Positions 23,295 through 32,820 of a DNA stretch of 64,000 bases are shown piece by piece. The position numbers and the translations under genes are program-made. Under the pieces are notes generated by a model. It was not told the origin of the DNA, ran no database searches, and was given only the letters and a program-made list of their open reading frames with translations. The number at the start of each line of letters is the position of its first letter. The stretch's first letter is position 1. The stretch comes from Vibrio sp. RE88 (GTDB lineage: Bacteria; Pseudomonadota; Gammaproteobacteria; Enterobacterales; Vibrionaceae), in assembly GCF_013113835.1 (NCBI RefSeq), contig NZ_VTYQ01000008.1, positions 186,001 through 250,000 of the forward strand. Reading direction: 5' to 3'.

Positions 23295-26200
23295 ATGAAA
23301 TCGAATCGTTTCACTCATACCTATGCGGTGTATGTTGTTTCACTACTGGCGGTAGCCTTTTCGCATCCCGCCCTTTCTTTAATCTCAGAAGCTGGGAAAA
23401 GCCTTGAGCTATCCGGTGACTTTTCTGCATCAGGCGGTCAGGCAACGTATTCTTTACCATTGTCAGTAGCACCCGGGAGAGGAGCTCTTCAACCTAGCTT
23501 AAGCTTTGAGTATCAGAGTGATTCTCCTAACGGTATGCTCGGTATGGGTTGGAGTCTAGGTGGTCTTTCTTCGATTTCCCGATGTGGCAAAAACCTTCAC
23601 AAAGACGGTCGCTGGGGAGGCATTAACTTTAATAGTGATGATCGCTACTGTCTTGATGGAAAACGCTTGATTGCGATATCTGGCCGTGATGGAGAGGACC
23701 TGACTGAATATCGTGTGGAAACCAATGGCTATGCCAAGATTATATCTTTTGGTCGTGCTGGAAATGGGCCTCAAAGTTTTAAAGTTTGGTATAAAAATGG
23801 TTCGATCTATGAGTATGGTGTAACAGAAGACTCAAGAGTGCAGCTACCAAGCCAACCACATGTTTACAAGTGGTCGTTAAATAAGATCACGGATATTAGC
23901 AAAGAAAATCATATTCAGTTTTCTTACAGTGAAGACCAGTCAGCCGGTACTCATAAGTTGATCGAAACAACATATGTTGGTGGTAAGGTAAAGTTCATTT
24001 ATGAACCGCGAACGGATTCAACCTCTAGGTACCTTGGAGGTAGCTTACTGAGAAGAACAGAGAGGCTGAAATCTGTTGAAACTTATGATCGCAATAACGG
24101 AAAGATAGGTGAATACAATCTTTCCTATCAACAGTCTACTGGGACGGCACGCAGCTTACTGTCGAAACTGAGCTACTGCGCTGATGGACAATGTTCCAGT
24201 GACCTCACTTTTAGCTGGAGTAGTCGCAGTAATGGCGCCTTAGGTGGAGCCCAAAATACAGGTTTACGTTCACCTCGCTATATAGATGTTAATGGTGATG
24301 GTCGAGGTGAAATTTATGGTGTTGTAGAGTCATCGAGTAATGGCACTTTTAAGGTTAGAGACTTAAATGGCTCAACATCAGGTTGGGTTAAGTCCTACAG
24401 CCTTAATGGTAGCACTCACTCCCCAGCAATAAAGACCAATCAGTGCAGTGTTAATACAGCTAGATCTTATATCAAGAGTGACGGACAATTTGGCTATTAT
24501 TGTCAATTTTCATCTTGTTCAGGTGATAGTTGTAAGTATGGGTCTACAGGGGTCAACTATGGCGATTTCTCTGGTATTGGGATAGCGAGTTACCAGAAAG
24601 GTTATTCTGTAGTAGATATTAATAGTGATGGCATTGAAGATAAGCACAATTTCGATGTCAAGGGGGGAAGCTATAAATATCAAATCACTGGTGGTGCCTT
24701 TCAAACCTTGCCAGCGGCTGGAGGGCGCGTACTTAGAGCTTTTACTGATATAAACAATGACGGTTATCTCGATGCAGTCATGGGCTCTGAAACAGCTACC
24801 GATTATTTATACGTACATTTGTTCAATGGTAAGTCGTTCCTTGCCCCACAAAAAATTTCTCACCGCCCAAGTCATGAAGATGAAATTGTATTCACTGACA
24901 TTAACAATGATGGTTATCCTGAGTTAGGTTTTGGTACCAACTTTTACTCGAACAAATTCGGGAGTATCAGCTCTGGCGCAGCTTTGAATGTTGGAGCTAA
25001 AATTTATTCTTCTCAAGATGTAAATGGTGATGGATGGAGCGATATCCTTACCCGAGGGGAAGGGGATGCTGATAAAGCTCATATTCGGTACTCGACCGCC
25101 TATTCGCAAGATAAAATAACCAAGTTTTCTTCTGTTGGTATTGACTATGACCTTATTTATAAGCCAGCCTCTGATACTATTGTTCATACTCAAAAAGCAC
25201 ATAAATCATTTCCGATCAGAAATACAACACCTAGAAGATATTTAGTTGCCCAAATAACTAAACAGCCCAAAGGTTACGGTCATACAACGACTAGCTACGT
25301 TTATCATGGTGCGAAGTCTCATCAAAAAGGAGGTGGTTTTTTAGGCTTTGAGAAGATTATTAAAACTGAAGTAGCAGATATTACGACCCGCACTGAAACT
25401 TCTTTCAATCAGAATGATTTAGTTCTTACTGGAAAGCCCCGCTCTGTCTCTGTTTATAGAAATAATAAAAAAGTTTCTGAGACGACGTACTTTTATCAGC
25501 AGTACACGCGTCAGGGGTACAATGCGAAGTACTATCAGGTTTACGCTAATCAAGTAGTCAAAAAACGTTTTTCGTTAACAAGCGAAGTGGTAGAAAAACA
25601 AGAGTCAACGTCGAGAGCTATTGACCGATTTGGTAACTTGTTGGATGAAACGAGTACTGTGTCGAGTGAGTTTGAAGGTGCTGGTGAGTTTACCACCCAA
25701 AATCAATTTAAGTACCTTTCAACCGGAATCAATAGTAACCATCATATCTACGATATTACCAGTGTGAGTAATATCGAAAACTTAGATGTTCTACTTAGTT
25801 CTTTTAAAGCAGGGTTGGGTCGATATTGTGCGTCGAATGGTGATATTTACTTTAAGCCTAATGATTACATCGTTTTGATTCATAGTGACGTCGATATTCC
25901 ACTCGTACTTCAGCGATACGATAGCTACTTTAAGTATCAACGAACCTCTTCTAGCACTGATTTAGATGGCTTAACGGTTTACAAGGGCCAACTAGTTAGC
26001 ACAAATGCTACTGTGTTTTCTAATGCTAATCCCAAAGCGTGCGGTAGTTACTCATTCGGTGATTCGGATGGGGACGGTAACATGGAGTTCAGTACTTCTA
26101 AGCTGACACGAACTGAGTTAGTTACTGAAACGGGCGATAATTTTTGGAAGATAGGTGCCCTAAAACGACTGACTAAAACAGTAACTGACTCTACTACTGG

Positions 26201-29200
26201 ATTGTCACGTTTTACAAAGAATGACTTCTCTTATAGTGAATCTGGTTTTCTGCAGCGAAATGTAATTTCAGCTTCGGATTATGAAGGTTCTGGTGATCTA
26301 AGCGTAGGTTCGAAAACATTTGTTAATACTTATAGCCATGATAATTGGGGAAATGTTACTGAATACACGACTGAAGGCAGTGGTTTCGCGAAGAGAACAG
26401 AAGTTACCAGATATGATGAAGATGGCTTGTTTGAAGTTTCGACTTCAAATGCGTTAGGCCATACATCCTCAGTAGAAGCAAGTGCTAGAGGATTGCTTGT
26501 TAAGAGGATTGACGCATTAAAAGGGAGAACTTCGAGCTATACCTATGACAGTTACGGTCGATTAACATCTGAAACACTGCCCGGCCTAAATAACACGAAC
26601 CACACTCGTTATGCATTGGGAGAGCAGTGTCGATATTCCGTATCTAAGACGGTGAGCTGTGTATCTACCTTACCTGCTAGTGGAGGAGAGGTTATTACCC
26701 ACTTTGACTATGCAGGTCGAGAGATCAGAAAACTGCATACAGGTTTTAGTGGCAAGCTAGTTGTTGTGGATACGGATTGGGACCGCAATGGCAGAAAAAC
26801 GAGAACTACTCGACCGCAATTTCTGAGTCAAACCTCACCAGCGCCTGAGGTTGTCTTTACCTATGACCTTTTTGACCGTGAGTTAACCAAACAGGAACCC
26901 GCTGCGGATGGTGGAGCAGCAACATACACGACTCGTTATGAAGGTTATGTCACTACACTCAATGATGCTCGAGGCTTTGAACACAGTACGACTACCAACG
27001 TAGCAGGGCATATCCTGCGTAAAGTCGAGCCATTAGGTGCTTATCAGACTTATCAGTATTATCCGGATGGAAAACTACGCTCAAGCACGGATTCCGCGGG
27101 TAACGCGACTCAAATCCGCTATGACAATTTAGGTAATCGTAATTCATTGGATGATCCAGATATGGGCCAGTGGAGTTACAACTACAATGCAGCGGGCGAA
27201 CTGATTTATAAGCGCGATGCGAAAGGAACGGTCACAACGATTGAGTACGATAATCTTGGCCGAAAAGTGAAGCAGACGGAAGGGAGTAACGTTTCTACTT
27301 GGCGTTATGATGAACGCGGCGCGCTTGGCACCCTGTCTGGCTTTGTTGGTAATGGTAGTGAAACGGACTATTACTACAATACCGCCGGTCTTACTGAAGA
27401 AGTCACCGTTCAAGTTGGTGACGAGAAGTTCAGTACCCATTACTTCTACGATAAGTTCGAGCGTGTTGCTAGGGAAGTTCGACCAAACGGCATCGATACC
27501 ACGCTTGCTGATGCGGCCAAGTTATTGAGCAGCACCAACAGCAACGATCGCCTAGCAGTTGAATATGTTTATAACCCTTATGGCTACGTCGCAGGGGTAC
27601 GCAGCCCGAGAAATTATGCAGATGAAGTCTTTACCAGTGCCAGTTTCCGTGAAGGTATTCGTGAGCTGCTGAGTGATGCGATAGCACAAGCCAATGTTTA
27701 CCTAACTAAGGCGGAACGCTACGCCACTCAGGAAAGCTTCTTTACTACTAAAGCAGCTGAGTACAATAGCAAAACCGTTAACGTGCACAATCTGGATGCC
27801 TCCTCGCAAACCCTGTTGGGTGACGGCTATCGCTATAAACAGTGGTGTAACGACCAAGGCGAATGTTATTTACGTCCAGCAACTTGGGTGTTGCTTCATG
27901 ATGATGTCTCTATCCCGCTGGATATTACGCTAGAAGGAGCGATTTATCGCCTAACGACTACCTTAGCCACTACTCAACCGGGAATCCGCAACTACAACGC
28001 AACTGTCCATACGGTGCCAACCTCTGAGTTTAATGCGCAAAGCTTGAGTGCTTCACATGACTTCTTACTGACTGACTACGACAGCAATGGTCAGAAGGAT
28101 TTGATGAGCAATAACGATATCTATATTGCTCAGGCGGATAGTGAAACTCGTGAAGAACTGTTGTTTGCTGCTGATGACTTATCTGAAGCAGCAACGGTGG
28201 CAAACACTCGCTATAAGTTCTACACCGACCTTGCAAGCCAGTTAATTAACCTGTCAGAAAAAGTGGCAGAGTTGAGTGGTTTGAACTGTGAATATGCGAA
28301 TCAGCTGGGAGGGAATCAGCTAGAAGCCTCTTCTCGTAATCATTGTGAAAATACTCAACAATCTAGCCAAGCTGATCATCTCAATATGATTCTGACTCAG
28401 TCAGAAATGGAAGAGTCACTAGACAACCCAGCCTACCTTTACTATTGGCAACGTCGTGAAACCGATGCTTACGATCATACGTTGTCGGAAACGCTGGGTA
28501 ATGGCCTGATTAACACCTACAGCCATGATGCCAATACCGGTCGCCCGAGTTATATTACTACTCACAAAGCGAATGTGTTGTTTGATCCGCGCCTCTCCTC
28601 AAGTACCAGCCAAGGGCGTAATATCCGCTTTATTCAGTATCGCTACGATAATCACAACAACGTAACCTATCGATACGATGAGCAGTTAGGCATTACCGAT
28701 ACCTGGACGTACGATAGTTTAGATCGCGTCACCAGCAATGCCATCAGCTTGGCGAATAAAACGCAACACGGGGTAAACAACCCAGACTTAGCAGGGCCGT
28801 TTAATTATCGTTATGACAAGCTGGGCAATCTGATACATAAATCCGACATTGGAGACTACCACTACAGCGGCCAGCAGGCAGGGCCACACGCCGTGACAAA
28901 AGCCAATGGGCTTAATTACCAATATGACGATAACGGTAATATGTTGCGCGCTTGGGCGGATGGCAACTCGACCAACGAGCGAGAGCTGGAATGGACGGAA
29001 TTCAACAAACCAAACAAGATTACCCGCAACGGTAAAACCGTCGAGTTTTTCTATGATGCTAACCATAACCGTTACCTGAAGAAGAGCAGCGACGGTATTG
29101 AAACCTTCTACTTTGGTAAGAGCTATGAGCGAGTCAAGGATACCAATACAGGGGTTGTTCAACACAAGCACTTTGTTTATGCCGACGGCAAGCTAATTGC

Positions 29201-30332
29201 GCTCAATACTCAGACAAAGGGGGTAGAAGATGACTTGCAGGACAAACAAGTCCGTTACCTTCATTACGATGCCCTGAACTCGGTCGATATGATCACTGAT
29301 GGCTACGGTTTAGTTGTAGAGCGCCGTAGTTACGATACTTGGGGTAAGCAGCGTAAAGTAGCGTGGTCCGATAACGGGCCGTTGGATGTGGTACAAAACG
29401 CCATTACTAACCGCGGTTATACTGGTCATGAAGAAATTACCGAAGTTGGTTTAGTTCATATGAATGGGCGTGTTTATGATCATGCACTTAGTAGGTTTAC
29501 TAGTGCAGACCCTGTCATTCAGGCACCATTTATCACAAACCGCTTCAATCGATATAGCTACGTTAGAAACAACCCACTTAAATACTTAGACCCTACTGGG
29601 TTTAGAGAAGTTGAGGGGACGAGTCGAGGTAATTATCAGGACCGAGAAGGTAACTGGCGAGACAGCCGTCCTAGTAGAGATGATCGAGATAATGGTAGTG
29701 ATAATAATAAGCACTACACTGTTGTTGTTGTTGGTCACGTTCCACCTGAAGAAGCTGAAACACCGACAGTTAGGCCTGACTATGGTTCAGATAGAGACCC
29801 GAGCAGCAATTATAATGCTGGTGTCAGCTCTACGGTGGAGGAATCAACCAGTTTCTGGGATTCGTTGGACGATACACTGTTTGGAGGGATGAAAGCTTGG
29901 TCTAACAACCTTAATCCCGAATATACAGTCGGTTTGAATATTGCTGGTAGTCTATACAACACTGGTACTCCTCAGTATGCTCTAGATATGCTCAGCGAGG
30001 AAGAGCAAGCTGAGTATTCTGATGCTGTCAAAAAGGGCATAGCTTTTGGTGCTGTAGTTGCAGGTCTAACTAAAGGTAAAGTTAAGACAGTTGCTAAAAC
30101 TCCTTATAATTCGCCGGAATCTTACGATACAAAGAAAGTTGCCCTGGATGGAAAGAAAGCTAAAAAGAAAGTTCATGTTGATAAGGTAACGGGGGAAGTA
30201 TTCGAGAAAAACCCCGCGAATCATGGAGGAGCTTCTTACAATAAATGGTCTAGCATGAAATCGTTCAAGAAAAATAATGGCAAGAGAGAAACTTCGGTTT
30301 GGGCTGATTCTGGAGAAGATAGAGGTCGATGA
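23295..30332 (+). CDS. Secreted SpvB/TcdB/RHS polymorphic toxin
   Basis: A 2345-residue cocoon-type toxin resembling a fused Tc-toxin B-C component. Signal peptide 1-28 (VAFSHPALS). SpvB-type N-terminal domain at about 30-310 (QATYSLPLSVAPGRGALQPSLS, GMGWSLGG). Five D-x-N-x-D-G FG-GAP/VCBS-like calcium motifs at about 330-600. TcdB-middle-like stretch with YGHTTTSYVYHG. RHS/YD repeats at about 1070-1450 and 1740-2000. RHS-associated core ending at DPTGF (2099-2103). A variable 242-residue C-terminal tip follows, with a Lys-rich segment and the end VHVDKVTGEVFEKNPANHGG...SGEDRGR, probably a nuclease-type warhead. ATG 23295 gives a normal signal peptide; GTG 23286 is also possible. Neither has a strong ribosome binding site. 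The stop overlaps the next gene by 4 nt. Confidence 0.92.
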   Translation: MKSNRFTHTYAVYVVSLLAVAFSHPALSLISEAGKSLELSGDFSASGGQATYSLPLSVAPGRGALQPSLSFEYQSDSPNGMLGMGWSLGGLSSISRCGKNLHKDGRWGGINFNSDDRYCLDGKRLIAISGRDGEDLTEYRVETNGYAKIISFGRAGNGPQSFKVWYKNGSIYEYGVTEDSRVQLPSQPHVYKWSLNKITDISKENHIQFSYSEDQSAGTHKLIETTYVGGKVKFIYEPRTDSTSRYLGGSLLRRTERLKSVETYDRNNGKIGEYNLSYQQSTGTARSLLSKLSYCADGQCSSDLTFSWSSRSNGALGGAQNTGLRSPRYIDVNGDGRGEIYGVVESSSNGTFKVRDLNGSTSGWVKSYSLNGSTHSPAIKTNQCSVNTARSYIKSDGQFGYYCQFSSCSGDSCKYGSTGVNYGDFSGIGIASYQKGYSVVDINSDGIEDKHNFDVKGGSYKYQITGGAFQTLPAAGGRVLRAFTDINNDGYLDAVMGSETATDYLYVHLFNGKSFLAPQKISHRPSHEDEIVFTDINNDGYPELGFGTNFYSNKFGSISSGAALNVGAKIYSSQDVNGDGWSDILTRGEGDADKAHIRYSTAYSQDKITKFSSVGIDYDLIYKPASDTIVHTQKAHKSFPIRNTTPRRYLVAQITKQPKGYGHTTTSYVYHGAKSHQKGGGFLGFEKIIKTEVADITTRTETSFNQNDLVLTGKPRSVSVYRNNKKVSETTYFYQQYTRQGYNAKYYQVYANQVVKKRFSLTSEVVEKQESTSRAIDRFGNLLDETSTVSSEFEGAGEFTTQNQFKYLSTGINSNHHIYDITSVSNIENLDVLLSSFKAGLGRYCASNGDIYFKPNDYIVLIHSDVDIPLVLQRYDSYFKYQRTSSSTDLDGLTVYKGQLVSTNATVFSNANPKACGSYSFGDSDGDGNMEFSTSKLTRTELVTETGDNFWKIGALKRLTKTVTDSTTGLSRFTKNDFSYSESGFLQRNVISASDYEGSGDLSVGSKTFVNTYSHDNWGNVTEYTTEGSGFAKRTEVTRYDEDGLFEVSTSNALGHTSSVEASARGLLVKRIDALKGRTSSYTYDSYGRLTSETLPGLNNTNHTRYALGEQCRYSVSKTVSCVSTLPASGGEVITHFDYAGREIRKLHTGFSGKLVVVDTDWDRNGRKTRTTRPQFLSQTSPAPEVVFTYDLFDRELTKQEPAADGGAATYTTRYEGYVTTLNDARGFEHSTTTNVAGHILRKVEPLGAYQTYQYYPDGKLRSSTDSAGNATQIRYDNLGNRNSLDDPDMGQWSYNYNAAGELIYKRDAKGTVTTIEYDNLGRKVKQTEGSNVSTWRYDERGALGTLSGFVGNGSETDYYYNTAGLTEEVTVQVGDEKFSTHYFYDKFERVAREVRPNGIDTTLADAAKLLSSTNSNDRLAVEYVYNPYGYVAGVRSPRNYADEVFTSASFREGIRELLSDAIAQANVYLTKAERYATQESFFTTKAAEYNSKTVNVHNLDASSQTLLGDGYRYKQWCNDQGECYLRPATWVLLHDDVSIPLDITLEGAIYRLTTTLATTQPGIRNYNATVHTVPTSEFNAQSLSASHDFLLTDYDSNGQKDLMSNNDIYIAQADSETREELLFAADDLSEAATVANTRYKFYTDLASQLINLSEKVAELSGLNCEYANQLGGNQLEASSRNHCENTQQSSQADHLNMILTQSEMEESLDNPAYLYYWQRRETDAYDHTLSETLGNGLINTYSHDANTGRPSYITTHKANVLFDPRLSSSTSQGRNIRFIQYRYDNHNNVTYRYDEQLGITDTWTYDSLDRVTSNAISLANKTQHGVNNPDLAGPFNYRYDKLGNLIHKSDIGDYHYSGQQAGPHAVTKANGLNYQYDDNGNMLRAWADGNSTNERELEWTEFNKPNKITRNGKTVEFFYDANHNRYLKKSSDGIETFYFGKSYERVKDTNTGVVQHKHFVYADGKLIALNTQTKGVEDDLQDKQVRYLHYDALNSVDMITDGYGLVVERRSYDTWGKQRKVAWSDNGPLDVVQNAITNRGYTGHEEITEVGLVHMNGRVYDHALSRFTSADPVIQAPFITNRFNRYSYVRNNPLKYLDPTGFREVEGTSRGNYQDREGNWRDSRPSRDDRDNGSDNNKHYTVVVVGHVPPEEAETPTVRPDYGSDRDPSSNYNAGVSSTVEESTSFWDSLDDTLFGGMKAWSNNLNPEYTVGLNIAGSLYNTGTPQYALDMLSEEEQAEYSDAVKKGIAFGAVVAGLTKGKVKTVAKTPYNSPESYDTKKVALDGKKAKKKVHVDKVTGEVFEKNPANHGGASYNKWSSMKSFKKNNGKRETSVWADSGEDRGR

Positions 30333-30799
30333 GAATTAAGAAAATACACGAAGAAAATGTTACAGAGTTTATGTCTCATTTCAGAGATTGGTTTTCAGAA
30401 GATGAGTTAGAATCAAATCTGAACTTATCTTTTATAAGTGTTTTTAGTCAGTGGTTGACTAGAGATGGTTATGTTGAAAATATTCAAATGGCTAGTAAAA
30501 AAAGGATTGAAAGTTACAATATTGTTAGGCGTAATATCATTACAGATCTTTACACTGAATGCTCTATACTAGATTTGGATTCTATGGATTATTTTTGTTT
30601 TCTAGATAGGAAAGACCTTAAAGAATATATCGAAGGGTGCCTCAATAATACTGAGAACTTTGTAATGGTATCTATGGTTGATAGCTATGCAATTCAAACT
30701 AGTTATGACTTTACTGATAAGTTCTATTATTTGGAATCTGAAGATAAGAGTAAAATAAAAAATAAAGTTGAAAATATGAATGGCTTTATAATAGATTGA
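30329..30799 (+). CDS. Putative cognate immunity protein of the RHS toxin
   Basis: A 156-residue acidic, soluble protein with no signal peptide or membrane segment. Its ATG overlaps the toxin TGA (ATGA at 30329-30332), so it is translationally coupled. It is markedly more AT-rich than the toxin body, as immunity genes that travel with toxin tips usually are. I recognise no named immunity family. Acidic runs (WFSEDELESN, LESEDKSKI) would suit binding a basic warhead. The assignment rests on position and character, not on sequence similarity. Confidence 0.75.
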   Translation: MRIKKIHEENVTEFMSHFRDWFSEDELESNLNLSFISVFSQWLTRDGYVENIQMASKKRIESYNIVRRNIITDLYTECSILDLDSMDYFCFLDRKDLKEYIEGCLNNTENFVMVSMVDSYAIQTSYDFTDKFYYLESEDKSKIKNKVENMNGFIID

Positions 30800-30845
30800 T
30801 TTTTGATTTTTTGTGTATGTAGATTATTTATATAAGCTTTCTCTT

Positions 30846-31197
30846 ATGACTCTATTTTTCACTTATATTACCCTTCGTTCATTCATCAATGATCGAAGGT
30901 AAGAAAATTGTTGATTTTGAATCTCATGTAGAACCTTATTCGGGTGGTAGCAGTTTAAATAATACACCATGGATTAACCTCTGAGGGGTTTACAAACGTT
31001 GGTGATAATTGTCACCTCAGTCATGGTCAAATTGGCTAGCACCATTTTATATTGATGGAGAGAGCGAGACGTTATTCTCTCTCGCATTAGCAGCTAAGTT
31101 AGCCGATAGAAAAGTTAAGGCCGATGTTCGCCACTACGGCACAACAAAAGGGGCGACAGCCTGCAAACTTGAGTATTTAGGCTTAGACACTGACTAG
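30846..31197 (+). pseudogene. Decayed first member of the small exported protein array (two frameshifts)
   Basis: Three consecutive frames encode pieces of one protein. Frame 1 (30889-30981) gives MIEGKKIVDFESHVEPY and ends ...NNTPWINL at a TGA (30982-30984). A shifted frame continues EGFTNVGDNCHLSHGQIG to a TAG at 31037. Frame 1 resumes APFYIDGESETLFSLALAAK and ends TACKLEYLGLDTD at 31197. Deleting one T near 30982 and adding one base near 31036 restores the frame. The last part matches the family ending (x-x-A-K/helix, K-x-V, Cys, Y-[IL]). A hydrophobic start (MTLFFTYITL, 30846) may be the remains of the signal peptide. Confidence 0.7.
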
Positions 31198-31223
31198 AAT
31201 AATAAGCTTTTAATGGTGACATT

Positions 31224-31592
31224 ATGAAAAGAATTTATACCCTATTATTTCTACTTTTTTCTTTATCCATAAATATCAGTGGCTCATTAGCGGGAACGCC
31301 GCCTTTCGAAGGGTGCCGTTCTAGTGGTTGTGTGGGAAAAATTGACTCTATTTACTTGCACCGAGATGGAAGCATTAAGTTTCCGCCACCAGGAAAAGTG
31401 CGAGGAGACGTACCCAGTGAGCTTAATTGTAAGTTAGGAGAAGGTGTTTACTTCATTTTAAAACAATCTCACACTCACTTTAAAAACACTTACAGCATGT
31501 TGCTCACAGCTCATTCATCAGAGAAACAGGTATTTGCCCGTATTGTTGAAGGCTCCAACGATTGCCAGCTCGACTATATGGTTATTTATTAA
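31224..31592 (+). CDS. Small exported protein, array member 1
   Basis: A 122-residue protein. Signal peptide about 1-23 (IYTLLFLLFSLSINISGSLA). The mature part has cysteines in EGCRSSGCVG, a mid-protein Cys (LNCKLGEG) and a C-terminal Cys (NDCQLDYMVIY). The family core is TYSMLLTAHSSEKQVFARI. Not recognised as a named family. It is the first intact gene of a tandem series of paralogs on this strand and is followed 45 bp later by the next. Presumed periplasmic or secreted, disulfide-stabilised; function unknown. Confidence 0.75.
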   Translation: MKRIYTLLFLLFSLSINISGSLAGTPPFEGCRSSGCVGKIDSIYLHRDGSIKFPPPGKVRGDVPSELNCKLGEGVYFILKQSHTHFKNTYSMLLTAHSSEKQVFARIVEGSNDCQLDYMVIY

Positions 31593-31637
31593 CGCGTATA
31601 CCAAATTCTGTTTTATCAAGGAGGCCTAGGTTAAAAT

Positions 31638-31997
31638 ATGAATATTAAAGCTTTTACCGCTTTAGTGATGTTAATTCTCTCTACATCAGCCAATGCGGCT
31701 CGATTTGATATAACTGGGGGTGTTGGCCAAATTCGATATCATGAAGCCTCCAGTTCATTCGCTCCATTATGGCGAAAACACACTTGGTTTGAAATCGTCA
31801 ACCCAGATACAAAGCCTAACTGTAAACCTTATGCTCCTGGAACTTACGCAATTTCAATTCCAGAAAACAACGCAACAGCACTGACGATGTTGTTATCTGC
31901 AAAAATGGCAAATAAGAAAGTCATGGTTACGTTAGATGATTCTATTCTCTTTCCTGATAATGGGTATTGTAAGTTGCAATATCTAACTATTTTGTAG
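31638..31997 (+). CDS. Small exported protein, array member 2
   Basis: A 119-residue protein with signal peptide 1-20 (cleavage after ANA). The mature part starts ARFDITGGVGQIRY. Two cysteines are present, in PNCKPYAPG and GYCKLQYLTIL. The core segment ALTMLLSAKMANKKVMVTLDD gives the clearest version of the shared motif: helix with MLLSA, then K-K-V, then Cys and Y-L-T-I. AAGGAGG lies 12 bp before the ATG. It is most like member 6 (GGVGQIRY/SGQIEY and PLWRK/PMWRP). Confidence 0.78.
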   Translation: MNIKAFTALVMLILSTSANAARFDITGGVGQIRYHEASSSFAPLWRKHTWFEIVNPDTKPNCKPYAPGTYAISIPENNATALTMLLSAKMANKKVMVTLDDSILFPDNGYCKLQYLTIL

Positions 31998-32039
31998 TTA
32001 ATAGAAAATAAATTAATTTAATATGAGTAAAACTTTATA

Positions 32040-32372
32040 ATGAGAGCAATATTAATTTTATTTTTAGTAATAGCATCTTCAAATGCAATTGCAGAAAGAC
32101 AGGTAGGAACGGTTAGCGGAGTTATTGTATCTAACGAAAGTGATAAGAAGCAGTTTTTCTTTAAGTTAAAAAATAATATTGTATCTGGTTGTAATACGAC
32201 AGGTAGGTATGTTTTTGACGAAAGTAAAGATAACTACTACTTAATGTCTTCAGCAATATTAACGGCATTTAAGATGAAAGAAGAAGTGACTGTCGAGTAT
32301 ACGCCGACATGTAATGCCTGGTCTAATAGCTTTGATGTTAGATATGTGTGTATTGGTGATATTAACTGCTAA
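32040..32372 (+). CDS. Small exported protein, array member 3
   Basis: A 110-residue protein with signal peptide 1-18 (ILFLVIASSNAIA). The mature part begins ERQVGTVSGVIVS. Cysteines occur mid-protein (SGCNTTGRY) and near the end (PTCNAW, VCIGDINC), giving four in total. The shared core appears as YYLMSSAILTAFKMKEEVTVEYTPTC. It lies 42 bp after member 2 and is very AT-rich. Function unknown. Confidence 0.75.
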   Translation: MRAILILFLVIASSNAIAERQVGTVSGVIVSNESDKKQFFFKLKNNIVSGCNTTGRYVFDESKDNYYLMSSAILTAFKMKEEVTVEYTPTCNAWSNSFDVRYVCIGDINC

Positions 32373-32413
32373 TTGAAATTTTTATATTATTAGTAATCAA
32401 CGTGAGATAAATT

Positions 32414-32758
32414 ATGAAAACAATGCGATGGTTTATGCTTGCTATAGTAATGGTGCTATCTATATCTGCATATTCTCGAGACGCAGCTAAGGATGGTGAT
32501 TGGATTACTATGGGAGTTCCGACGGGTATTCATATGGGAACAGATGGTCGTTTTTTTATTAATGGCACAAACTCACATGGAGCTTGCGGCGGAGTAACGC
32601 CCTCATATTTTCGACTAGATATGGATGCTCCTCATTTTTACGCCATGTACTCTTGGATGATGCATATGTCGAAGGAAAATAAGCCCATCGAATGTATTGT
32701 CAAGAGTGGCTGCGGAGATGACCGAGTATGGGTTGAGTATTGCAGTGGACCGCTGTAA
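32414..32758 (+). CDS. Small exported protein, array member 4
   Basis: A 114-residue protein with signal peptide about 1-19 (FMLAIVMVLSISAYS). The mature part has GIHMGTDGRFFINGTNSHGACGG, a histidine- and methionine-rich core HFYAMYSWMMHMSKENKPIECIV, and the ending SGCGDDRVWVEYCSGPL. It is the closest relative of the decayed fragment at 33600-33751, which keeps the same ESGCG...QYCRGSL ending. It is followed 62 bp later by member 5. Confidence 0.75.
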   Translation: MKTMRWFMLAIVMVLSISAYSRDAAKDGDWITMGVPTGIHMGTDGRFFINGTNSHGACGGVTPSYFRLDMDAPHFYAMYSWMMHMSKENKPIECIVKSGCGDDRVWVEYCSGPL

Positions 32759-32820
32759 ATAATGAGCCAAATAACTTCGTTAAACTGATTATTATTGATT
32801 GGGAAATCTATAGGTTTGTT

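Noticed and set aside
24290..25060. D-x-N-x-D-G motifs in the RHS protein as EF hands or dockerin repeats
   Set aside because: Their spacing and surrounding hydrophobic pattern fit FG-GAP/VCBS repeats found after SpvB domains.
32740..32820. Longer start for array member 5
   Set aside because: It would overlap member 4 and place 27 hydrophilic residues before a perfect signal peptide.
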